DNA from: Arthrobacter sp. Soc17.1.1.1
GTDB lineage: Bacteria > Actinomycetota > Actinomycetes > Actinomycetales > Micrococcaceae
Direction: 5' to 3'
Length of the DNA stretch: 64,000 bases
Assembly (NCBI RefSeq): GCF_036867195.1
Contig: NZ_JBAJII010000001.1
Location: forward strand, 2,108,001-2,172,000
Below are positions 15,797 through 24,762 of this stretch, one piece after another. Within the stretch, counting starts at the first letter, position 1. Each line of letters opens with the position of its first letter. Under the pieces are notes generated by a model, which worked only from the letters and a program-made list of their open reading frames with translations, did not search any database and was not told the DNA's origin. The position numbers and the translations under genes were made by a program.

Positions 15797-16108
15797 GCCT
15801 CTGCGACGCACAGCGGCGACCAGTCGCCCGGCTCTGTCGTCGGTGGGATCACTGCCGCACGTTATGACTGCTCGACGTCGCCCAGCGGCAGAGGAGCACG
15901 TGCGTTGCCGGAAACGTCGAAACCGCGTGCGCAGCTACGTGCCCACACATGCTCCTCCGGCTTGTCGACGTCGGTCCTGCGTTTCATGTGCGGGTATCAA
16001 GAACGTGTTAAGACAGCCTTCCGGCCCGTGGGCGTGCGGTTGAATGAGCCACTGGTGCGGATCGTCCGCTCCTGGTTGTCCTATCCCTTCGGAGGTTGGA
16101 GCATTCCC
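15797..16108. other. 312-nt gap before the potassium transporter
   Basis: No gene, and no recognisable c-di-AMP riboswitch although potassium transporter genes are often controlled by one. An in-frame N-terminal extension of the transporter passes through here but lacks membrane or filter sequence, so it is treated as leader DNA. Confidence 0.4.
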
Positions 16109-17530
16109 GTGAGGTCGAGCAGAGATACCCTCCGGGAGTGTGGAACCGCCACCAGAACTGTGGTGCGGAGGATGGTCGGGAGCACGTCGTCCCGGATCGC
16201 GCAGCTGGGTCCGCGACACCCGGCCCAGGTGATCGTGGTGGGGTTCGCTGGGGCGATCCTGATCGGTACGGCGCTGCTGATGGTTCCCACGTCGAAGGTG
16301 GGGGCGGGCAGCGCTACGTTCCTCGAAGCCCTGTTCACGGCGACCTCGGCCGTGTGCGTGACGGGGCTGATCGTCGTCGACACCCCGGTCTACTGGACGG
16401 GCAGCGCTCACGTGATCATCCTGGCCCTGATCCAGGTGGGTGGCTTCGGGATCATGTCCTTCGCCTCCCTCCTGGGTGTCCTCCTGGCACGGCGTATGGG
16501 TCTGCGTTCCCGGATCTCGGCCGCGGCCGAATCGAAGAGCGTGGGATTCGGCGACGTACGCGGCGTCCTGCTCGGCGTCCTGCGCATCACCCTCGTCGTC
16601 GAAGCGGCCACCGCGGCACTACTGGCCGCACGGTTCCTCCTCGGGTACGGCTACGACCTCGGCGACGCCCTATGGCTTGGCATCTTCCACTCGGTCTCGT
16701 CCTTCAACAACGCCGGGTTCGCCCTGTTCAGCGACAACCTCATCGGTTTCGCCGGGGACCCATGGATCTGCCTGCCCATCTGCGCCGCGGTGATCATCGG
16801 CGGGTTGGGTTTCCCCGTCCTGTTCGAACTCCGCCGCCACTTCCGGTACCCCCGCAAGTGGCACATGAACACCAAACTCGTCCTCAGCGGCACACTCATC
16901 CTCCTGGTCCTGGGCACCGTGTTCATCACTGCGGTCGAGTGGTCCAATCCCGCGACCCTCGGAGCGATGCGGCCCCAGGAGCGGCTCCTCGCGGGGTTCT
17001 TCCAGTCCACCATGACGCGCACCGCCGGATTCAACAGTGTCGACTTCGCGCAGCTCAATCCCGTCACCCTGCTCGCCATGGACGTCCTGATGTTCATCGG
17101 CGCGGGCCCCGCCGGAACGGCCGGCGGCCTGAAGATCACCACGTTCGGGGTGCTGTTCTTCATCCTCTACACGGAGATCAGCGGCGGCAACGCGGTCAAT
17201 ATCTTCGGCAAACGCCTACCCCGCTCGGTGCACCGACAGGCCATCTCCATCGTGCTGCTCGCCGTCGGGCTCGTCATCGGCGCCACGATGTTCCTCATGC
17301 TCATCACCGATTTCGGCCTCGACCGGGTCCTGTTCGAAGTCGTCTCGGCCTTCGCGACCGTGGGCCTGTCCACCGGCATCACCGCAGGCATTCCGCCGGC
17401 AGGCCAGGTCGTCCTGATCCTGGTGATGTTCGCCGGGCGCCTCGGCCCTGTCACCCTCGCCACCGCGCTGGCGCTGCGTTCCAAACCGCTCTACTACGAA
17501 TACCCGAAGGAAAGGCCCCTCATTGGCTAG
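16109..17530 (+). CDS. TrkH/KtrB-family potassium uptake channel subunit
   Basis: A 473-residue integral membrane protein with four M1-P-M2 repeats of the superfamily of K+ transporters. The four pore-loop filters are visible: TATSAVCVTGL, SSFNNAGF, TMTRTAGFN and ATVGLSTGI, each with the conserved Gly. It takes up K+ and associates with a cytosolic RCK protein, encoded next. The GTG at 16109 is chosen because GGAG precedes it and the first membrane helix follows; an upstream extension to 15905 is not supported and an ATG at 16172 is possible. Overlaps trkA by 8 nt. Confidence 0.9.
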   Translation: MRSSRDTLRECGTATRTVVRRMVGSTSSRIAQLGPRHPAQVIVVGFAGAILIGTALLMVPTSKVGAGSATFLEALFTATSAVCVTGLIVVDTPVYWTGSAHVIILALIQVGGFGIMSFASLLGVLLARRMGLRSRISAAAESKSVGFGDVRGVLLGVLRITLVVEAATAALLAARFLLGYGYDLGDALWLGIFHSVSSFNNAGFALFSDNLIGFAGDPWICLPICAAVIIGGLGFPVLFELRRHFRYPRKWHMNTKLVLSGTLILLVLGTVFITAVEWSNPATLGAMRPQERLLAGFFQSTMTRTAGFNSVDFAQLNPVTLLAMDVLMFIGAGPAGTAGGLKITTFGVLFFILYTEISGGNAVNIFGKRLPRSVHRQAISIVLLAVGLVIGATMFLMLITDFGLDRVLFEVVSAFATVGLSTGITAGIPPAGQVVLILVMFAGRLGPVTLATALALRSKPLYYEYPKERPLIG

Positions 17531-18221
17531 GCAACGCATGTTCTCGTCCAGACCCACCGAAGCGATCGCGGCCGCCGACTCCGTGGCGGTCATCGGACTA
17601 GGCAGGTTCGGCGGTGCCCTGGCCCTGGAGTTGGCGGACGCAGGGACAGAGGTGCTCGGGATCGACAACGACGAAGACACCGTCCAGTCCTACAACGGCC
17701 GCCTCACCCACGTGGTGCGCGCCGACAGCACCAAAGAGGAGGCGCTGCGCCAGCTGTCCCTCCCCGAGTTCGACCGTGTCGTGGTCGGCATCGGCTCCGA
17801 TCTCGAGGCGAGCATCCTGACCACGTCGATCCTCCTGCGCTTCGATCGGCCCACCATCTGGGCGAAAGCCATCAGCGAGCCACACGCCCAGATCCTGTCC
17901 CAGCTCGGTGTGGAGCGGGTCATCCGCCCTGAGCACGACATGGGCAAGCGTGTGGCCCACCTCGTCCGCGGCACCATGCTCGACTACGTGGAGTTCGAGG
18001 ACAACTTCGCCATGGTCAAGACCCGGCCCCCACGCGAGTACTGGGACCGTGAACTCGGCACCACCGGCCTACGCGCCAGACACGGCGTCACGGTCGTCGC
18101 CGTCAAACGCAAGGGCGGTGCATGGGACTACACCACAGCGCAGACCACCCTGTACGACGACGACGAGATCATCGTCGCCGGCCCGACGAGCAAGGCGGAA
18201 CTCTTCAGCTCACTGGTGTAG
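17523..18221 (+). CDS. TrkA/KtrA-type RCK regulatory subunit
   Basis: A 232-residue cytosolic ring-forming regulator. The RCK_N Rossmann domain starts VAVIGLGRFGGALALELADA and includes VLGIDNDED, the acidic end of the second strand that contacts nucleotide ribose; RCK_C occupies about residues 145-230. It gates the channel subunit in response to ATP/ADP or NAD(H). The TTG start at 17523 has AAGGAAAGG 8 nt upstream and overlaps the channel gene; the ATG at 17538 lies too far from that site but cannot be excluded. Confidence 0.9.
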   Translation: MARQRMFSSRPTEAIAAADSVAVIGLGRFGGALALELADAGTEVLGIDNDEDTVQSYNGRLTHVVRADSTKEEALRQLSLPEFDRVVVGIGSDLEASILTTSILLRFDRPTIWAKAISEPHAQILSQLGVERVIRPEHDMGKRVAHLVRGTMLDYVEFEDNFAMVKTRPPREYWDRELGTTGLRARHGVTVVAVKRKGGAWDYTTAQTTLYDDDEIIVAGPTSKAELFSSLV

Positions 18222-18346
18222 AACAGCACGATCGAGGGCAGGGCTGCCACAAGGACCGCGTCGCGCCCGGAAGATCCGCGGACGGAGGCACTGCCCGGAC
18301 GGGCGATCTCTGTCGTGGAACCCGGGTTTGCAGTAGGTTCGGGCCT

Positions 18347-19183
18347 ATGGACGCTCAGCACCACATGGTTCCGGTTTCGGATGGCAGTCAGCTCGCCGTG
18401 ACACGCTGGCCGGGGACGGGGCCTGCGGTTGTCCTCCTGCACGCCGGTGTCGCCGACCGGCGATCCTGGATCGCGGTCGCGGAAGCGCTCCACGGGGATG
18501 GTCTTGATCTGATCGCGTATGACAGACGAGGTTTCGGAGACACTCCGGCCGCTGCTGACACGTCATCGTTCACGCACGTCGACGACCTGCTCCAGGCCAT
18601 CGACGCACTCGCCCTCGACAGGGTCCTGCTCGTCGGCAATTCGATGGGCGGTGCACTGGCACTCGATACGGCGCTGCTGCATCCTGATCTGGTCAGCGGG
18701 CTGGTGCTCATCGGTGCTGCGGTATCAGGGATGACCGACGAGGACACGCCGTTCGACTGGCAGCCGGACGAGGCCTCGGCGTCCCTCATGACACGAGCAG
18801 ACGATCCGAACGCACCCGACGACGACAGGATTCGCGCGCTCGCACACCTATGGCTGGACGGCCCGGATGCACCGGAAGGACGGGTCGCAGGTGAAGCCCG
18901 CGACTTGTTCGAGGCGATGAACCGGAGGATTCTCGCGATCGCTGCCCCCGACTCGGCCGGCAGTGCCGGTGTTGATGCCTGGACCCGGCTCGGAGACGTG
19001 AGCGTGCCGGTGCTGTGCGCCTGGGGTGAGCTCGATGTGCCGTGCGATGTGCCGTTCTATGAGGAGACCGCGCGCCGTATAGGCCAGGGAACGGTCCGTG
19101 TCCTCCCGGGCGCGGCCCATCTGCCGGGCCTCGAACAACCCGCCCTCATCGCCGAGATGATCCGGAACGCCGCTCGCGGCTGA
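18347..19183 (+). CDS. Alpha/beta hydrolase
   Basis: A 278-residue alpha/beta hydrolase fold enzyme. The oxyanion region is LLHAGVADRRSW, the nucleophile elbow GNSMGGALAL gives the catalytic Ser, the acid is likely Asp in WGELDVPCD, and the His is in GAAHLPGLEQP. It resembles carboxylesterases or C-C hydrolases; substrate unknown. No signal peptide. The ATG at 18347 fits the family start; no strong Shine-Dalgarno is seen. Stands alone downstream of the K+ transporter pair. Confidence 0.82.
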   Translation: MDAQHHMVPVSDGSQLAVTRWPGTGPAVVLLHAGVADRRSWIAVAEALHGDGLDLIAYDRRGFGDTPAAADTSSFTHVDDLLQAIDALALDRVLLVGNSMGGALALDTALLHPDLVSGLVLIGAAVSGMTDEDTPFDWQPDEASASLMTRADDPNAPDDDRIRALAHLWLDGPDAPEGRVAGEARDLFEAMNRRILAIAAPDSAGSAGVDAWTRLGDVSVPVLCAWGELDVPCDVPFYEETARRIGQGTVRVLPGAAHLPGLEQPALIAEMIRNAARG

Positions 19184-19252
19184 GGCATCGGGCACCCCAG
19201 GTCGAGGGTCCGCGTCACATCGAGGCGTACGCAGGTCGCGGGATCCGCGTTC

Positions 19253-19840
19253 CTAGGCGCTGATCGCCAGGCGGACGGCGTCGACGGCACTCAGGACGAT
19301 CTGCTCACGGGCGCCGGCGTCGTCCTGCTCGGACTCGTACACGAAAGCCGTGGCGCCGCGCCGGCTGCCGCAGTAGTCCACGATGCCGTGCTCGATCTGC
19401 GTCCGCAGCGCATGCTCGTAGCCGTGCCGGTCGTACACGCCGGCGTCATCACCGGCGATGGGGACCAGATGCGTCGTCAGGCGCCCGAGGTTGCGATTCA
19501 TGCCGCCCCCGGCGGCTATGTCGAACGCCCACCCGTGGACGAATACCCGGTCGATCCACCCCTTGAGCAAGGCCGGCATCGACCACCAGTACACCGGGAA
19601 CACCAGCACGAGATGAGCCGCCCTGTCGAGCCTGAGATGCTCCGCTGCGACATCGGCGGCGAAATCACCCCCGACCCGGTACGTGTGCCGATCGGCGAGG
19701 GTGAACCTCGGATCGAAGCCCTCTGCTGCCAGATCGGCGAGCTCTGCCGTCCCGGGCTGCAGCGCTCGCTCGAGCCGACGGGCGATGTGATGCGTCAGCG
19801 AGTCCTGATCAGGGTGGGCCGCAACGATGAGTGTATTCAC
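19253..19840 (-). CDS. NAD(P)H oxidoreductase, flavodoxin fold
   Basis: A 195-residue flavodoxin-like NAD(P)H:acceptor oxidoreductase of the MdaB/KefF/NQO family. Seen: the opening strand TLIVAAHPDQDSLTHHI with the phosphate-binding loop, and the flavin loop VFPVYWWSMPALLKGWIDRV. Such FMN/FAD enzymes reduce quinones or act as ancillary redox subunits. The GTG at 19840 puts the first strand at residue 3 as usual in the family, though GGAG is only 1-2 nt away; an ATG at 19870 is the alternative. Single gene, convergent with the hydrolase. Confidence 0.82.
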   Translation of the reverse strand: MNTLIVAAHPDQDSLTHHIARRLERALQPGTAELADLAAEGFDPRFTLADRHTYRVGGDFAADVAAEHLRLDRAAHLVLVFPVYWWSMPALLKGWIDRVFVHGWAFDIAAGGGMNRNLGRLTTHLVPIAGDDAGVYDRHGYEHALRTQIEHGIVDYCGSRRGATAFVYESEQDDAGAREQIVLSAVDAVRLAISA

Positions 19841-20040
19841 GCTCCAACATGACCACAACCGCTTCATCATCGCTATCGCCGCGCGTTCCGTCGGGGTGCT
19901 GTCACGTGACCTTCCTCAGCACCTGTCCCGGGGACGGACGTCAGGTGTGTCGTGCTGATGATCCTCTGAGGCGAGGCAGGAGATCCCCACTGCGGATCCT
20001 GCCCGCCTAGACTGGCCACACCACGAGCGAGGAGGCCGGC

Positions 20041-20343
20041 ATGGACGCCAGCGAGAACTCAGGGTGCGGGGCATCGCCCATCCGCCTCATTGCCGTGAAC
20101 CCCGCCGGCAATGACCCTGCCACCCGGATCCCGTCGGACGGACCCCACCTGGATGTACCCGGTGAGGCAGCTCTCGATGCCGGTCCTTTCACCGCCGATG
20201 CATCCGATGCATCCGATGCCTTCGATTTCGAGAAGAACCTCGCCGCGCTGCGGGCCGGTGACTCCGGGCAGACCTTCGCCGCAACAGCCGAACCGGCTCA
20301 GAGCTTCCACGCTCCCGGAGTGGCCGACGGCGACGGCGATTGA
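20041..20343 (+). CDS. Small acidic hypothetical protein, 100 aa
   Basis: An acidic, low-complexity protein with a good GAGGAGG before its ATG. A 9-nt repeat encodes DASDASDAFD in the middle, followed by FEKNLAALRAGDSGQTFAA, the only region likely to be helical. No membrane segment or known motif. The ribosome site argues for translation, but composition is biased and no family is recognised. Confidence 0.4.
   Translation: MDASENSGCGASPIRLIAVNPAGNDPATRIPSDGPHLDVPGEAALDAGPFTADASDASDAFDFEKNLAALRAGDSGQTFAATAEPAQSFHAPGVADGDGD
20197..20223 (+). repeat. 9-nt tandem repeat, about three units
   Basis: Units of gatgcatcc (third diverged) encode Asp-Ala-Ser repeats inside the small hypothetical gene. 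In frame, so copy changes do not disrupt it. Confidence 0.8.
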
Positions 20344-20415
20344 GACCGTCCTGGGAAAGCCTGGGATGTGCCTGATGCTCGGGCGATCCGGACGAAACGG
20401 CCCGGACTGCTGACG

Positions 20416-21093
20416 TTACCGCCGGACCCGGACGCGGAGCGGACCGACCCCGCGGAAGCCGGCCGAGCGAGCGGCCTCGAGGTCGTCTCCGTGCTCGTAC
20501 CCCACGATCGGACGCCCTGGAAGGAGTCGGTGAATCACGACGGGAAGGTCCTTCCAGATGACGGACAGGTCATCGGCGAGGACTGCGAAGACGTTGGACA
20601 CGCCGACCGCCGAGTCGCTCGCGTTGGCAAGAGCCCCACCGGCGATCCTGCCCTTGCACCGTGCCAGGATCACCCGGACGGAGGGCTCGGCCAGCAGACC
20701 AGCGGTCACCAGGCCCTCCCGCCCCGCCGCGGTCTCCCACTGGTACAGCTCCTCGGGCTCGGTGATGCTTGTCCAGTCGAGCTCCGTGTTGCCGCCCTGT
20801 GCGAGGTCGTGGAAGATCCACTCCGCCGTGAAGAGCACGGCGAAACCCATCCCGCCGAGCTCCAGGGTCGCCCAACTGTCCTTCGCCGCGCAGGCTGCCC
20901 GGTCCCGCAACGCCTCCCCCACAGCGGACGCCGAGACGGTGTGCCTCTCACTGATCAGATCCGGGTAGAACGCCGGAGGAGTACCTCGGGCGACCCACAG
21001 CCCGCCTTCACGCGACGTGGGGACCTCGTGAGCACGGCACACGAGGTCACACCACTCCACGTTGTTGCGAACAGCGACCACGGCCTCGTTCAT
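20416..21093 (-). CDS. GNAT family N-acetyltransferase
   Basis: A 225-residue protein whose C-terminal half resembles a GNAT acetyltransferase: the substrate strands VILARCKGRIAGGALANASD, then a helix (SVIWKDLPVVIHRLL), and the last GYEHGDDLEAARSAGFRGVG with the AxxxGF motif that closes the acetyl-CoA site. The usual Q/RxxGxG/A loop is not clear, so it may be a divergent or binding-only member. The ATG at 21093 is preceded by a 52-bp tandem duplication. Lies downstream of priA on the same strand. Confidence 0.65.
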   Translation of the reverse strand: MNEAVVAVRNNVEWCDLVCRAHEVPTSREGGLWVARGTPPAFYPDLISERHTVSASAVGEALRDRAACAAKDSWATLELGGMGFAVLFTAEWIFHDLAQGGNTELDWTSITEPEELYQWETAAGREGLVTAGLLAEPSVRVILARCKGRIAGGALANASDSAVGVSNVFAVLADDLSVIWKDLPVVIHRLLPGRPIVGYEHGDDLEAARSAGFRGVGPLRVRVRR

Positions 21094-21094
21094 G

Positions 21095-21198
21095 GACGGG
21101 AGCCTACCGGTGCAAGGATCCCACTGCGCAGGTGTGGGCGACGCCGGACGGGAGCCTACCGGCGCACGGATCCCACTGCGCAGGTGTGGGCGACGCCG
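21095..21198. repeat. 52-bp perfect-spacing tandem duplication
   Basis: Two head-to-tail copies (21095-21146 and 21147-21198) beginning gacgggagcctaccgg differ at only two positions. It fills the space between the end of priA and the GNAT start, so it duplicates the GNAT 5' region and perhaps its promoter. A third copy begins (gacg) but diverges. Confidence 0.9.
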
Positions 21199-21223
21199 GA
21201 CGTGAGCGAGCGGCGGTCTCGGG

Positions 21224-23410
21224 TCAGAGCACGTCGAGGGCGTCGAGACGGATGTGCACCGGCTCCCCCGTCCGGCGGGCCGACAGGGCGGCGCGGCGCG
21301 CTCGCAGCTGGGCGGTGACGCCGGCGGCTGCCCGGTAGGGGAAGAACAGCAGCACGCGGTGGCTCCCCTGGCCCGCGAGCGTATCCGGCGCACCCGTCGG
21401 CGCTGCACCCTTCACCGCGGCGGCAGCGCCCCGCGCGGCGAGCATCGCCTCCCGCCGCACGTCGGGCGGCACCGGGGCCGGGCCGACGACGCGCACCGGG
21501 CCTTCCGCCTGCACGCCCTCGAGGAAGTGGGTGAGGGCCTCGCGGGTCCCGGTGAGCACCGCGTAGCGCACGGCGGGCGGCAGGCCGAGTTCCTGCCGCT
21601 CGGCGAGCTCCCGTGAGGCGGCGCCGGACGGGTCCCACCGCACGAGGTGGCCCACCGCGACGTCGTCGTCGCCGGTGATCACCACCGTGCCGCCCGCCGC
21701 CGAGGGACGCGCGAGGATCGCCGCCGCGAACCAGCGGCGGAGGGCGTCCTCGCCCGCGCGCAGCGACTCCCTGCTCAGCAGCGCATTTCCGTCGAGGAGG
21801 ATGACCGCAGCGTATCCTCCGGGGGCCACCGGTTCCGCGCCCGGCGTGGCGACGACCACCGCGGGAGCATCCCGCACGGCGTCGACGATGTGCTCCCCCG
21901 CCGAGGAGATGACGGGCACGCCGGGAAAGGCGCGTCCCAGTTCCTCGGCCGTACGGGTGGCGCCGGCGACCGTGGCGCGGATGCGGGTGCCCCCGCACTC
22001 GGCGCAGGACCAGGAGGTCTCGGGGCGCCCGCACCACCGGCACGCGAGCGGTGCCGAGCGGCCCGCCTGCGCGAGCGGTCCGGCGCACGCCGAGCACCTC
22101 GCCGGGTGGCGGCACCGGTCGCAGGCCAGCGCCGGTGAGAACCCTGTGCGCGCGACCTGCAGCAGCACGGGACCGTGCTTCAGACCCGCCTGCGCCGCGG
22201 CCCAGGCGGCGTGCGGGATCCGGGCCTGCGCGGCCAGGGGGTCCCGCTCCATCTGGTAGGCGTCCGCCGCATGGACGACGCGCGGTGTGGCGCGGCGCAC
22301 CTCCGCGCGGTCGGCCTGGATGGCGTGTGCCCAGCCCGTGTCGACGAGGCGCTGCGCCTCCGTGGTCCGTCCGACGGACGAGAGCAGCAGCGCCGTGCCC
22401 TCGTGCTCGGCGCGCAGCAGCAGGACGTCCCGGACGTGCTGGTAGGGGGCCCGCTGTTCGATGTGCTGGTCGTCGCCGTCGTCCCACAGGCACACCAGCC
22501 CGAGGTTCCGCACCGGCGCGTAGGCCGCGGACCGGGTGCCGACGGCGACGGTCGCGGTCCCGTGAAGGACGCGCAGGAAGTTCCGGTAGCGCGGCGTCGC
22601 GCCGTCCTCACCGGTGAGCCGCGCGACGGCGGGGGCGCCCAGCCGCGCCACGAGCGCCGCTTCCACGCGCGCGAGATCGCGCTGGTCGGGGACGACGACG
22701 ACGGAGCCCCGTCCGGAGGCGGCCGTGGCGGTCACGGCGTCGGCGATCTCCTCCGGCCAGGCCGTGGCGCCGTACCCCCCGAGGCTCGTCAGGACGGCGC
22801 GCGGCGACTCACCGGCCCGGAGGTGCTGCAGGAAGGTGCGCCCGTTGACGTAGCGGGAGAAGCTGCCGGAGGCACGGGGTTCCACATACACGGGCAGCGA
22901 CGGCTCCCCCTCGTCCGCGGCCGCGTCCGGTACGCCGGGTCCGTCGGGGAACTCCGCCTCGACGCGCGCCATGCGCGGCGGGACCGCGGAGCGCAGGACG
23001 TCGCTGACCGTGCCGACGGACCGCGCGGCGACAGCGGTCGCGAGGGCGAGGATCTCGGGCCGGAGCACCTGCTGCGGCGAGACGACCTTGCCGAGCGGGA
23101 GGAGCGTCGCCGTCGTGCTGGCCTCGTCGACCCGTTCGGCGAGGAATGCGGCCTGCTCACGCCCGGCGAACCGCACCTTCACCCGGACGCCCGGCTGGGC
23201 CTCCGCGTCCATCGCCGCGGGCACGGCGTAGTCGAAGAAGCGGTCGAGGTGCGGCAGCTGGGCGTCGAGGATGACCCGCGCGACGGGCAGGGACGACGCC
23301 CGCTCGGGGTCGGCCTGGGGCAGTTTCGCGGGTCCGAACCCGTGCAGGAGCGACAGCTGTCCGTCCGTACCAGGGTTCGGCCGCGTGGCGGGGCGCGTCG
23401 TCTCGGTCAT
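21224..23410 (-). CDS. priA: Primosomal protein N' (PriA), actinobacterial type
   Basis: A 728-residue PriA homologue that recognises stalled forks for primosome assembly. The N-terminal DNA 3'-end-binding domain (VARVILDAQLPHLDRFFDYA, then GVRVKVRFAG) and the zinc-binding block (CDRC, CSAC, CRWC, CAEC at about residues 430-475) are clear. The helicase core is altered: no Walker A GxxGxGKT is present and the usual DEEH box reads CLWDDGDDQH. This matches actinobacterial PriA proteins thought to have lost ATPase activity. Downstream of metK on the same strand. Confidence 0.9.
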   Translation of the reverse strand: MTETTRPATRPNPGTDGQLSLLHGFGPAKLPQADPERASSLPVARVILDAQLPHLDRFFDYAVPAAMDAEAQPGVRVKVRFAGREQAAFLAERVDEASTTATLLPLGKVVSPQQVLRPEILALATAVAARSVGTVSDVLRSAVPPRMARVEAEFPDGPGVPDAAADEGEPSLPVYVEPRASGSFSRYVNGRTFLQHLRAGESPRAVLTSLGGYGATAWPEEIADAVTATAASGRGSVVVVPDQRDLARVEAALVARLGAPAVARLTGEDGATPRYRNFLRVLHGTATVAVGTRSAAYAPVRNLGLVCLWDDGDDQHIEQRAPYQHVRDVLLLRAEHEGTALLLSSVGRTTEAQRLVDTGWAHAIQADRAEVRRATPRVVHAADAYQMERDPLAAQARIPHAAWAAAQAGLKHGPVLLQVARTGFSPALACDRCRHPARCSACAGPLAQAGRSAPLACRWCGRPETSWSCAECGGTRIRATVAGATRTAEELGRAFPGVPVISSAGEHIVDAVRDAPAVVVATPGAEPVAPGGYAAVILLDGNALLSRESLRAGEDALRRWFAAAILARPSAAGGTVVITGDDDVAVGHLVRWDPSGAASRELAERQELGLPPAVRYAVLTGTREALTHFLEGVQAEGPVRVVGPAPVPPDVRREAMLAARGAAAAVKGAAPTGAPDTLAGQGSHRVLLFFPYRAAAGVTAQLRARRAALSARRTGEPVHIRLDALDVL

Positions 23411-23455
23411 GATGCTGCGGCGGGTGGCGCGTGCCGCCCGCCGTCCCCTCCCGCC

Positions 23456-24667
23456 TCAGGCGTTGAAGTAGCTCCGCAGCTTGTCCACACGGTCCGTCCG
23501 CTCCCAGGTGAAGCCGTCCTCCTCGCGGCCGAAATGGCCGTGCGCGGCCGTCCGCTGGTAGATCGGACGCTTGAGGTCGAGCGCATTGATGATGCCGAGG
23601 GGTCGCAGGTCGAAGATCTCGCGGATCGCCCTGCCGATGGCCTGCGGGTCGACGGTCTCCGTGCCGAACGTCTCGACGTAGATGCCGACGGGCTGCGCCA
23701 TCCCGATGGCGTAGGCGATCTGGATCTCGGCGCGGCGGGCGAGCCCCGCGGCGACGACGTTCTTGGCGACCCAGCGCATCGCGTACGCGGCGGACCGGTC
23801 CACCTTCGAGGGGTCCTTGCCGCTGAAGGCACCGCCGCCGTGGCGGGCCATGCCGCCGTAGGTGTCGACGATGATCTTGCGTCCCGTGAGGCCGGCATCG
23901 CCCACGGGCCCGCCGATGATGAAGGCGCCGCCCGGGTTGAGGATGTGCCGGACGCCGGTGGAGTCGAGCTCGGACTCTGCCAGCACTGGGGTGATGACGT
24001 GCTCCACGAGGTCCGCGCGGAGCTCGCCGAGGGAGACCTCGGCCGCGTGCTGCGACGAGATGACCACGGAGTCGATGGACACCGGCCGGTCGCCGTCGTA
24101 CCCGATGGTGACCTGGGTCTTGCCGTCGGGGCGCAGGTACGGGAGCGTGCCGTCCTTGCGGACCGTGGTGAGGCGTTCGGAGAGCCGGTGGGAGAGCCAG
24201 ATGGGCGCCGGCATGAGCACGGAGGTCTCGTCGCTCGCGTAGCCGAACATGATGCCCTGGTCCCCCGCGCCCTGCGCGTCGTACGGATCCAGGCCCGTGC
24301 CCTCGCGCGTCTCGAGGGAGGTGAAGACGCCGGAGGCTATCTCCGCGCTCTGCTGACCGATGGACACGGATACACCGCAGCGGGCGCCGTCGAAGCCGTT
24401 GGCCGAGGAGTCGTAGCCGATGCCGAGGATGGTCTTGCGGACGATGTCCGGGATCTCCACGTAGGCCTCGGTGGTGACCTCTCCCGCCACGTGCACGAGG
24501 CCCGTGGTGACCAGCGTCTCGACCGCGACGCGGGAATCCGGGTCCTGCTCGAGGAGTCCGTCGAGGATCGCGTCGCTGATCTGGTCGCAGATCTTGTCCG
24601 GATGACCCTCGGTGACCGACTCCGACGTGAAGAGGCGCAACGGGGACTCAGGGCTGGGAGAATTCAC
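23456..24667 (-). CDS. metK: S-adenosylmethionine synthetase
   Basis: A 403-residue enzyme making S-adenosylmethionine from methionine and ATP, cytosolic and tetrameric. Motifs: [20 protein letters not shown] at the N-terminus, [12 protein letters not shown] for ATP/methionine binding, and the phosphate-binding [16 protein letters not shown]. Length is typical. The GTG start lies 6 nt after a TAGAGT -10-like box, so the mRNA may be leaderless; no SAM riboswitch is seen. Sits between coaBC and priA, a common actinobacterial order. Confidence 0.97.
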   Translation of the reverse strand: MNSPSPESPLRLFTSESVTEGHPDKICDQISDAILDGLLEQDPDSRVAVETLVTTGLVHVAGEVTTEAYVEIPDIVRKTILGIGYDSSANGFDGARCGVSVSIGQQSAEIASGVFTSLETREGTGLDPYDAQGAGDQGIMFGYASDETSVLMPAPIWLSHRLSERLTTVRKDGTLPYLRPDGKTQVTIGYDGDRPVSIDSVVISSQHAAEVSLGELRADLVEHVITPVLAESELDSTGVRHILNPGGAFIIGGPVGDAGLTGRKIIVDTYGGMARHGGGAFSGKDPSKVDRSAAYAMRWVAKNVVAAGLARRAEIQIAYAIGMAQPVGIYVETFGTETVDPQAIGRAIREIFDLRPLGIINALDLKRPIYQRTAAHGHFGREEDGFTWERTDRVDKLRSYFNA

Positions 24668-24673
24668 GTGCTC

Positions 24674-24679
24674 ACTCTA
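24674..24679 (-). promoter_or_regulatory. Candidate -10 box for leaderless metK
   Basis: TAGAGT on the minus strand, 6 nt before the GTG at 24667, with a CTGACC-like -35 about 15-16 nt upstream. The spacing would place the transcript start at or next to the GTG, and no Shine-Dalgarno is present. Confidence 0.45.
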
Positions 24680-24762
24680 CTGGGTCGGACGGACGGTCAG
24701 GCTCGATGCTGCGCCCCGGGCTGCCGGGGGGCGTGCCTGCGCCGGTCCCTCAGCTCTGCGGC

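Noticed and set aside
15797..16108. c-di-AMP riboswitch before the potassium transporter
   Set aside because: The conserved core sequences of that class were not found by eye.
24668..24762. SAM riboswitch before metK
   Set aside because: The 95-nt gap is too short for the known classes with an expression platform, no S-box core is visible, and a leaderless start is more likely.
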